From positions 1 through 5,518 of the forward strand of contig SXQR01000138.1 in NCBI GenBank assembly GCA_005792865.1: DNA of 5,518 bases, in the 5' to 3' direction. This DNA comes from Flavobacterium sp. (GTDB taxonomy: Bacteria > Bacteroidota > Bacteroidia > Flavobacteriales > Flavobacteriaceae). The notes below the pieces were generated by a model. That model was not told the origin of the DNA and searched no databases. It saw nothing but the letters and a program-made list of their open reading frames with translations. This document shows, one piece after another, positions 1 to 5,518 of this stretch (the first letter of the stretch is position 1; every line of letters starts with the position of its first letter). The position numbers and the translations under genes are program-made.

Positions 1-413
1 ATCAACTCCCCACACTCCTGCTCCATCACGCCGCCAACAACCACAGTCTTTGGATGAAGTTTGGTTCCCATGGCAAGATAACCGCGTTGCTCGTCCCGTG
101 ATCCAAATACAATTTTTGAAATTTGGCTCCAATACAAGGCGCCGGCACACATCTGGCAGGGCTCTACGGTGACGTATAGCGTGCAATTCCTCAGGTATTT
201 TCCGCCCAGGAAGTTAGCGGCAGCGGTAATGGACTGCATCTCGGCATGCGCGGTCACGTCGTTGAGCATCTCGGTCAGGTTGTGGCTGCTGGCGATGATT
301 CTATTGTCAATTACGATCACCGCACCAATGGGGATTTCACCCTTTTCATAAGCATTTTTTGCTTCCGAGAGTGCGCGGCGCATGAAGTATTCGTCGCTGA
401 AGATGTTTTCCAT
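1..413 (-). CDS. tadA: tRNA-specific adenosine deaminase (TadA-type nucleoside deaminase), 3' end cut by window edge
   Basis: This is a zinc-dependent deaminase of the cytidine/deoxycytidylate deaminase superfamily. By family it is expected to convert wobble adenosine 34 to inosine in tRNA-Arg(ACG) in the cytoplasm. Reading the minus strand from the ATG at 413-411 gives 137 codons with no stop before the edge, starting MENIFSDEYFMRRALSEA. The catalytic signature is complete: H56-A-E58 (zinc ligand and proton-shuttle glutamate) and P85-C86-Q-M-C89 (the other two zinc ligands). N45 falls where TadA enzymes have a substrate-contacting asparagine. The downstream segment (GALYWSQISKIVFGSRDEQRG) is typical of TadA. 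Compared with complete family members of about 145-165 residues, only the last C-terminal helix should be missing. The gene is divergent from dxs, 37 bp away. A free guanine or other nucleoside deaminase from the same superfamily is the main alternative, but the TAHAE and EPCxMCAGA context favours TadA. Confidence 0.9.
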   Translation of the reverse strand, partial: MENIFSDEYFMRRALSEAKNAYEKGEIPIGAVIVIDNRIIASSHNLTEMLNDVTAHAEMQSITAAANFLGGKYLRNCTLYVTVEPCQMCAGALYWSQISKIVFGSRDEQRGYLAMGTKLHPKTVVVGGVMEQECGEL

Positions 414-417
414 CCCG

Positions 418-451
418 CAAAATTACGATTTGAGGTCGTACATTTGTTCAA
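418..451 (-). promoter_or_regulatory. Putative Bacteroidota-type promoter for tadA
   Basis: On the minus strand the box TAATTTTG (425-418) matches the Bacteroidota -7 consensus TAnnTTTG exactly. A TTG (451-449) lies 23 bp upstream, at the long end of the 17-23 bp spacing described for these sigma factors. The box ends 4 nt before the ATG at 413, so transcription would start at or next to the start codon. The -33 match is only three bases and could be chance, and there is no experimental support. Confidence 0.4.
439..446 (+). promoter_or_regulatory. Putative -7 promoter box for dxs
   Basis: TACATTTG matches the Bacteroidota -7 consensus TAnnTTTG and ends 4 nt before the chosen dxs ATG at 451. 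No TTG/TTTG is visible at the right distance upstream (about 412-422), so the promoter would have to rely on the -7 box alone or on an activator. The box lies inside the 23-bp spacer of the putative tadA promoter on the other strand, so use of the two promoters may be mutually exclusive. Confidence 0.33.
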
Positions 452-2220
452 TGCCATACGAATTGCTCGACCACATTGACGATCCACGTGATCTGCGCGC
501 CCTCGCGCGGGAAAGGTTGCCCCTCCTCGCGTCGGAACTGCGGCAATTCATCATCGAGGCCGTCGCCTCAAAGGAAGGGCATTTGGGCGCAAGCCTCGGC
601 GTTGTGGAATTGACCATCGCGCTGCACTACGTTTTCAATACTCCCGACGACATCCTAATCTGGGATGTCGGCCACCAGGCTTACGGCCACAAGATTTTAA
701 CGGGGAGACGCAATACGTTTGAGACTAACCGGCAATTTGGTGGCATTGCGGGCTTTCCAAAAATGGACGAGAGCGCATACGATGCTTTCGGGACCGGGCA
801 TTCGTCAACGGCGATCTCGGCCGCACTAGGAATGGCCATCGCATCAACATTACAGGGTAATGTCCAAAGAAATCACATTGCGGTGGTTGGGGATGCATCG
901 ATTGCGGCGGGCATGGCCTTCGAGGCGATGAACCACGCAGGTGTCACCGATGCCAACCTGCTCGTGATTCTCAACGACAACGCCATCGGGATCGATCCCA
1001 GCGTCGGGGCGCTCAAGGACTACCTGACTTCGGTCAAGGAGGGCCGCGATCCCCGTCGGAACAACCTTATCCAATCGCTCAATTTCGATTATTCGGGACC
1101 AATCGACGGCCATGACCTTCCAAAACTGATCGACGAGCTGGAAAGTCTCAAAATCAAGCCCGGCCCAAAATTCCTGCACGTGACCACCACCAAGGGAAAG
1201 GGCCTACAAAAAGCCGAGGAAAACCAGGTTCGGTACCACGCACCGGGAAAGTTCGATCCCGCGACGGGCGACCTGTTGGCTGCGAATGAATCCGGCTTGC
1301 CACCCAAATTCCAGGATGTTTTTGGCCTGACCCTGCTTGAACTTGCCGAAGCCAATGAAAAAATTGTCGGGATCACCCCGGCCATGCCTACGGGAAGCTC
1401 GCTCAGGTTCATGATGGACCGCTTTCCCGACCGCGCCTTTGACGTTGGCATCGCCGAGCAACACGCCGTCACCCTGGCCGCGGGGATGGCAGCACGCGGG
1501 ATGACGGTATTCTGCAACATTTACAGCACTTTTTTGCAAAGGGCGTACGACCAGGTCATCCATGATGTCGCGTTGCAGAACCTTCCGGTCATTTTTTGCC
1601 TTGACCGGGCCGGGATCGTCGGCGAGGACGGCCCCACGCACCACGGCATATTCGACCTTGCGTACCTACGCTGCATTCCCAACATGACCATCTTTGCCCC
1701 ACGCGATGAGGCAGCGCTGCGCAACATGCTCTACACGGCACAATTGGGTCTTGACGGGTCCATTGCCATCCGCTATCCGCGCGGCCGCGGCCAAAATCCT
1801 GACTGGCAAAATCCATTTAAAAAAGTGCCGATAGGCAAGGCGGAAAAACTTACATCGGGAGAAAGGATAGCCGTGGCCAGCTGCGGGCCGATTGCAACGA
1901 ATGTGGCGCAGGCGATAACCCTGACGTCCAATCCCGGTGATTTTGCGCATTACGACTTCGGGTTTGTAAAGCCGTTGGACTTAGAAGCACTAAAGGAAAT
2001 CTTTGATCAGTACGATGCGATTGTGACCGTCGAGGACGGGTGCCTGGCGGGTGGATTCGGGAGCGCGGTGATGGAATCCGCATCCCAGGCGGGTTCCAAC
2101 ATCCTGATCACGCGCATAGGCGTCCCTGACCGGTTCATCCCGCACGGCACTGTCGCCCAACTTCAGGAACTGTGCGGCCTCGACCCCAAAAGCATCGCAT
2201 CGGTTTTATCGTCTCTCTGA
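451..2220 (+). CDS. dxs: 1-deoxy-D-xylulose-5-phosphate synthase (compact form)
   Basis: Dxs is a thiamine-diphosphate enzyme that condenses pyruvate with glyceraldehyde 3-phosphate to give DXP, the entry step of the MEP isoprenoid pathway and a precursor source for thiamine and pyridoxal. I start the 589-residue protein at the ATG at 451 (MPYELLDHI), because in-frame ATGs at 382 and 403 would add residues unlike the family and overlap tadA. The N-terminal domain has GHLGAS (43-48), DVGHQAYGHK (72-81), GHSST (116-120) and the cofactor motif GDA...NDN (147-149, 175-177). The central pyrimidine-binding domain has AEQHAVT with catalytic E336, YSTFLQRAYDQ (358-368), DRAG (385-388), THHG (396-399) and YPRGRG (442-447). 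The C-terminal transketolase domain has VTVEDG (525-530) and GGFGSAV. Two oddities are GDA in place of the usual GDG, and a loop after GAL (185-187) about 30 residues shorter than in E. coli Dxs. The other catalytic residues look intact, so I expect an active enzyme. There is no Shine-Dalgarno sequence. Confidence 0.96.
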   Translation: MPYELLDHIDDPRDLRALARERLPLLASELRQFIIEAVASKEGHLGASLGVVELTIALHYVFNTPDDILIWDVGHQAYGHKILTGRRNTFETNRQFGGIAGFPKMDESAYDAFGTGHSSTAISAALGMAIASTLQGNVQRNHIAVVGDASIAAGMAFEAMNHAGVTDANLLVILNDNAIGIDPSVGALKDYLTSVKEGRDPRRNNLIQSLNFDYSGPIDGHDLPKLIDELESLKIKPGPKFLHVTTTKGKGLQKAEENQVRYHAPGKFDPATGDLLAANESGLPPKFQDVFGLTLLELAEANEKIVGITPAMPTGSSLRFMMDRFPDRAFDVGIAEQHAVTLAAGMAARGMTVFCNIYSTFLQRAYDQVIHDVALQNLPVIFCLDRAGIVGEDGPTHHGIFDLAYLRCIPNMTIFAPRDEAALRNMLYTAQLGLDGSIAIRYPRGRGQNPDWQNPFKKVPIGKAEKLTSGERIAVASCGPIATNVAQAITLTSNPGDFAHYDFGFVKPLDLEALKEIFDQYDAIVTVEDGCLAGGFGSAVMESASQAGSNILITRIGVPDRFIPHGTVAQLQELCGLDPKSIASVLSSL

Positions 2221-2254
2221 TATTTACGACTTTTGCGGCAAAAATGATTCCCGC

Positions 2255-3190
2255 ATGAAACACGTATTGCTGTTTGCGCTACTGCTATCGGTCACATCCC
2301 TTTCTGCGCAAGACCAAATCCAAACTCCCGATTCGACGCGTTGGGAAAAGAAAAACATCGTGGGATTTGACATCAGTGAGATCGCTTTCGTGAACTGGAA
2401 TGCGGGCGGTGTAAGTTCGGTTTCAGGGCTTTTGAAAGGCGATTTTGTCCGCAGGCTCAACCTCAGCAAATCCAAATGGGGCAATGAACTGACCGTCCGT
2501 TATGGAATGAACAAACAGGACGGAGTCGAGTGGCGCAAAACGGATGACGTGTTCAGGTTCGAATCCAACTTTGGCTACCGGCGCGATACTGCATCGTTTT
2601 GGTATCATTCCGCACGGTTTTCCTTTGCCACGCAATTCACCGAAGGCTTTGCCTACCCCAACACCGAACGCGCGATCTCCAAAGCCTTTGCACCTGCTTA
2701 TATTTTCCTGGGCGTCGGGGCCGAATATTCAAACAAGCCACGCCGCATCAACCTGTACCTGTCCCCATTGACCATGAAAAATACGCTGGTGCTGGACCAA
2801 CGGCTCGCCAATCAGGGGGCATTTGGGGTAACGCCTGCAAAGTATGACATTGTAACGGGCGATCTCATATCCGAAGGCAGCCGCAGCCGTACCGAACTGG
2901 GCATGCTCGCCACCGGTCACGTTAAGTCGGACATTTATAAGAACATGACATTGGAAAATAAATTGTCGCTCTACACCGACTACATCAATAATTTCGGTAA
3001 CATCGATGTGGACTGGCAAATGGCGCTCAATATGGTGGTCAACGAATACGTCAAGGCCAACGTGGGGCTGCATGTCATCTATGACCACGACATCAAGGCC
3101 AAGGAAGAAATTGATGGCCAGCAGGTAACCGTTGGCCCAAAGATCCAGCTCAAGCAGACGCTGGGCATCGGCGTTGTCTTCAATATCTAA
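2255..3190 (+). CDS. DUF3078 family protein, probable outer-membrane beta-barrel
   Basis: This 311-residue protein has a clear Sec signal peptide: K2, a hydrophobic stretch at about 4-16, and a likely cleavage site after SLSA (15-18), leaving Q19 at the N-terminus. The mature part has alternating polar/hydrophobic stretches rich in aromatic residues and ends in GIGVVFNI, all typical of outer-membrane beta-strands. The NWNAGGVSSVSG segment (47-58) near the N-terminus resembles the conserved N-terminal motif of Bacteroidota DUF3078 proteins. That assignment is by recognition, not by a search. The family's function is unknown to me. The start follows dxs by 34 bp on the same strand. The upstream region is A-rich with no Shine-Dalgarno sequence. 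A perfect -7 box is absent, so co-transcription with dxs is plausible. The reading frame ends in tandem TAA TAA (3188-3193) just before the hairpin terminator. A periplasm-facing lipid-binding or transport role is possible, but nothing in the sequence shows it. Confidence 0.85.
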   Translation: MKHVLLFALLLSVTSLSAQDQIQTPDSTRWEKKNIVGFDISEIAFVNWNAGGVSSVSGLLKGDFVRRLNLSKSKWGNELTVRYGMNKQDGVEWRKTDDVFRFESNFGYRRDTASFWYHSARFSFATQFTEGFAYPNTERAISKAFAPAYIFLGVGAEYSNKPRRINLYLSPLTMKNTLVLDQRLANQGAFGVTPAKYDIVTGDLISEGSRSRTELGMLATGHVKSDIYKNMTLENKLSLYTDYINNFGNIDVDWQMALNMVVNEYVKANVGLHVIYDHDIKAKEEIDGQQVTVGPKIQLKQTLGIGVVFNI

Positions 3191-3219
3191 TAAAAAAGCC
3201 CGGCGGACCGGGCTCTCTT
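3191..3219. terminator. Intrinsic terminator between convergent genes
   Basis: A perfect 7-bp GC-rich stem, AGCCCGG (3197-3203) with CCGGGCT (3208-3214), closes a CGGA tetraloop. Read on the minus strand it is followed by TTTTTATTA (3196 downward), a good U-tract, so it should terminate the M36 protease mRNA, whose stop codon lies 22 bp upstream of the stem. Read on the plus strand the tail is only CTCTTCATTT, so it should be a weaker terminator for the DUF3078 gene, whose stop ends at 3190. It is the only terminator-like hairpin I found in the window. Confidence 0.85.
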
Positions 3220-3235
3220 CATTTAAAATCCAAAA

Positions 3236-5518
3236 TTAATTTTTGACCAATTTTTGGGTGAAGTTGACATTTTCACCTGAAACCTTCAGGATATACATCC
3301 CTGTTTGAAGATGGCGAACGTCGATTGTTGTCTCGACCTCCACCTGTTGATTGGCGTTATAAACCGTGCGGCCGTTGATATCAGTCAGCGTAATGGAGGC
3401 CACTCCGGCAAATGCATTGAGGCGGATGTTGTACAGTCCGTTGGACGGGTTCGGATAGACGCGGATGAGTTCCTGGTCAATGTGATTGGCCGAAAGCGTA
3501 CAATTGGGGCCCGCTGGCGGCGTCGAGAAATCTTCCACTTGGTCGGCCGAGTTGTTGGTCGATCCAGATGAAGCGTTGACTCCCAATCCGCGGCGCGCGA
3601 AGACGTCCCAGATCATGCAGAAGTCCTGTCCACCCGTCGTGGCCTGATCGGCCGCGATGATGGCATCACGGGCTGCAACGAAGCCGGGGCTGCAGGGCTG
3701 AAGTTTCATGGCGTCGATCACCAATTGCATCACCTTGTTGTTTCCGCCGGTACCGGTATAGATGTTGGGATCGTACCCGTACTTGTTGACATAAGCCCAC
3801 GTCAGGTCCCAAAGCATGGTGGCCCAGGTTTCACCCATTTCATAGCGGTAATTTTCGGCGGTCGTGTTTGAACTGGCCAGTGTGCGCGGATTAACGGCCA
3901 TGTCTGTTGTATATGGATAAACACGAAGGCCGCTGCCAGAAGGTGACTGGCTCAGTGCGAAACTCGCGATTCCCCTGGGCGTGGTGGCGGTCATGTTTGC
4001 GTCCATCGTCATCATGAGCGCAAACCAATCAGACCAGCCTTCACCCATCGCCTCGGCGTTGAAGAGACAGTTTACGTTTGCGGGTCCGCCGGTAAGCCTT
4101 GAAGAGATGCCGTGGCCCACCTCGTGTGCGATGATTCCGTTGTCAAAATCGCCGTCGGCATTGACAAAGTTAGAACGTTGCAATTGGACACTCACAGGTC
4201 CGATGGCCATCTGCGCAATCAGGTCTTCGCCATCAGCCATGCTGACCAAAACCGCCGGTATTGAAATGCTTCCGTCGGCACCGGACATGCCCACGTAGGC
4301 GGGATCCGCCACATTGTTCACGACAATGACCGCAGTTGCTCCGGCCTGTTGGGCCAAAATGACCTTTTCCACGAAAGTACAATCTCCACGACGCAAGATG
4401 GCGACTTTGCCCGCGATTTCGGCGGCATTGATCGCAGGCGTACAAGCGTCGGCCGTATCACCTATCCCGTCATTATACAGGACAAGGTTAGATTGGATGG
4501 ATGCGGGCTCGAGCGGAATCGGGACATTGCCCGGATCAAATACATTGTTGGCCATGGGTATGCCACCGGCAATCTCGCTTGGTGAAAGAACCTGTAAAGG
4601 GGACGGCAGCACATTCCACAGGTACATCTGCACCCGGGGTTTTTGTCCGTCAGGCGGCGTCTGGAAATTGGCATTGTTGATATTGGGTGGGGTTGCCGAA
4701 GATCCGTCCTGAGCATCGCCGATCACCGCATCCCCGCCAAAACCGGGCTGCGCAAAACCGGTATAGTTCATTTGCTGGAAATTCCCGTTCTGCTCGTTAA
4801 AGCCGTATCGGAACCAAACGTCGTGCATGACGTTGACCATGTAGAAAAGATTGGTGACCGACGCACTGGTATAAGTGCTGGCCGCGACGTTGACGCCTCC
4901 GTACGGAAAGTCAAAATTGAGCGCTGTACCTCCATTGGGACTAGTGCCGGTTCCATTATTCCCGTCGTTATCCTCCATCGCATGGACGTTGTTACCGCGA
5001 GTGATGGTGAAGTCGGCGCCGGCTATGTTGTTGGTGTCGTGCCACCCATGCGGTGAAGCCACGGGATCGTGCGGGGCGGTAATCAATTGACGTGGGCCAT
5101 GTGAAGGGCTTTCCACGTTGAACGGAATTACCCGGTATGATCCAGACTGTACATCCAGCACGGATGAGCTCTTGTAGAAACCGCGGGTAAAGGCTGTAGA
5201 TTTAATAACTTCAGCGTGGTTGTGGTTCCCGTCAAAGGAACACGAAACCGTCAGGTCGTGTTTCTCCAGCATTTGGCCGCTCAAGGCATCCATGCGCACG
5301 CTCCAAAGGTGTTTGTGGTCTGTAGAATGGAACATCAGGTCCCAGGCGAGGCGAAGGCTCCCGTCGGGCATTTGCTGATACACCAATTCGGCAGATGCAG
5401 GCTCATCGGCGAGGATGCCGTTTGATAATTTGAAGTGATTCGGCTTTTCGTTGGAAATGACCGCAAATGGTCCGGCATTGTGCTCCGCGAGCAATGTCCT
5501 TGCCGCGGCAAATGCCAG
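3236..5518 (-). CDS. Secreted M36 (fungalysin-like) metalloprotease with PA domain and T9SS sorting domain, 5' end cut by window edge
   Basis: This is a zinc endopeptidase expected to act outside the cell or on its surface. The frame stays open to the right edge, giving 760 visible residues (numbered from 5518). A TTG at 5494 could be read as a start, but coding sequence continues upstream of it, and the signal peptide and most of the FTP-type propeptide must lie outside the window. In order I see: end of the propeptide (about 1-95); N-terminal peptidase lobe with HDVWFRYGFNEQNGNFQ (about 232-248) and MYLW (298-301); a PA-domain insertion (about 338-443) with VAILRRGDCTF and AGATAVIVVNN; HEVGH (465-469) with zinc ligands H465 and H469 and catalytic E466; GEGWSDW with the likely third ligand E493; FARRGLG (640-646); and a C-terminal T9SS type A sorting domain (about 686-760) with YPNPSNG and a TGMYILKV strand. 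The domain order fits Bacteroidota M36 enzymes. The sorting domain implies export by the PorSS/T9SS machinery and cleavage of that domain. Transcription ends at the shared hairpin. Confidence 0.93.
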   Translation of the reverse strand: MAFAAARTLLAEHNAGPFAVISNEKPNHFKLSNGILADEPASAELVYQQMPDGSLRLAWDLMFHSTDHKHLWSVRMDALSGQMLEKHDLTVSCSFDGNHNHAEVIKSTAFTRGFYKSSSVLDVQSGSYRVIPFNVESPSHGPRQLITAPHDPVASPHGWHDTNNIAGADFTITRGNNVHAMEDNDGNNGTGTSPNGGTALNFDFPYGGVNVAASTYTSASVTNLFYMVNVMHDVWFRYGFNEQNGNFQQMNYTGFAQPGFGGDAVIGDAQDGSSATPPNINNANFQTPPDGQKPRVQMYLWNVLPSPLQVLSPSEIAGGIPMANNVFDPGNVPIPLEPASIQSNLVLYNDGIGDTADACTPAINAAEIAGKVAILRRGDCTFVEKVILAQQAGATAVIVVNNVADPAYVGMSGADGSISIPAVLVSMADGEDLIAQMAIGPVSVQLQRSNFVNADGDFDNGIIAHEVGHGISSRLTGGPANVNCLFNAEAMGEGWSDWFALMMTMDANMTATTPRGIASFALSQSPSGSGLRVYPYTTDMAVNPRTLASSNTTAENYRYEMGETWATMLWDLTWAYVNKYGYDPNIYTGTGGNNKVMQLVIDAMKLQPCSPGFVAARDAIIAADQATTGGQDFCMIWDVFARRGLGVNASSGSTNNSADQVEDFSTPPAGPNCTLSANHIDQELIRVYPNPSNGLYNIRLNAFAGVASITLTDINGRTVYNANQQVEVETTIDVRHLQTGMYILKVSGENVNFTQKLVKN

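Noticed and set aside
382..450. Upstream in-frame ATGs for dxs at 382 and 403 that would extend the protein by up to 23 residues.
   Set aside because: The added residues do not resemble the Dxs N-terminus, lie antisense to the start of tadA, and would place the promoter-like box inside the gene.
246..479. Plus-strand 77-codon frame spanning the tadA start and the divergent gap.
   Set aside because: It is antisense to conserved TadA sequence, runs out of frame into the start of dxs, and has no recognisable features.
1089..1644. Two overlapping open frames of 143-146 codons on the minus strand inside dxs.
   Set aside because: They are antisense to the conserved catalytic core of dxs, show no recognisable domain or signal, and are expected from its G/C-rich third positions.
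2228..2235. GACTTTTG as a -7 promoter box for the DUF3078 gene.
   Set aside because: It differs from TAnnTTTG at the first base and has no TTG at 17-23 bp upstream, so the evidence is too weak to list as a promoter.
4314..5056. Plus-strand open frames of up to 137 codons antisense to the M36 protease.
   Set aside because: They are shadows of a gene with intact catalytic and sorting motifs and show no initiation context, domain or independent signal.
5492..5494. TTG codon as a possible start of the M36 protease.
   Set aside because: The frame is open to the window edge, the result would lack any signal peptide although a T9SS cargo needs one, and the propeptide would begin in mid-domain. The gene is simply truncated by the window.

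Overview
The window looks like a piece of a Flavobacteriia/Bacteroidota chromosome. Four observations point that way: a protein with a type IX secretion (T9SS) C-terminal sorting domain, a DUF3078-type outer-membrane protein, Bacteroidota-style promoter motifs (TAnnTTTG) with no Shine-Dalgarno sequences, and a TadA and a Dxs that both resemble flavobacterial versions. Base composition is roughly 50-55% G+C by eye, higher than most Flavobacteriaceae.

Layout from left to right. (1) At 1-413, minus strand, is a 3'-truncated tRNA adenosine deaminase/nucleoside deaminase (tadA) that runs off the left edge. (2) At 414-450 is a 37-bp divergent gap with two overlapping promoter-like boxes, one per direction, each so close to its ATG that both mRNAs may be leaderless. 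(3) At 451-2220, plus strand, is dxs, a compact 589-residue 1-deoxy-D-xylulose-5-phosphate synthase. (4) At 2255-3190, plus strand, 34 bp after dxs, is a secreted beta-rich DUF3078 protein of unknown function, possibly co-transcribed with dxs. (5) At about 3191-3219 is a hairpin terminator shared by two converging genes. (6) At 3236-5518, minus strand, is a large M36 (fungalysin-like) metalloprotease with a PA-domain insertion and a T9SS sorting domain. Its N-terminus, including the signal peptide, lies beyond the right edge.

The genes do not form one pathway. tadA (wobble A-to-I editing of tRNA) and dxs (first step of the MEP isoprenoid pathway) are housekeeping genes. The DUF3078 protein is predicted to be an envelope protein. 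The M36 enzyme is an independent secreted protease whose transcription converges on the dxs/DUF3078 unit. I see no RNA gene, mobile element, CRISPR array or repeat family, and no intergenic gap longer than 37 bp apart from the 45-bp terminator region (3191-3235). I found no evidence of a previously undescribed multi-gene system. The points most worth a second look are the compact Dxs with an altered cofactor motif, and the divergent, possibly leaderless promoters.
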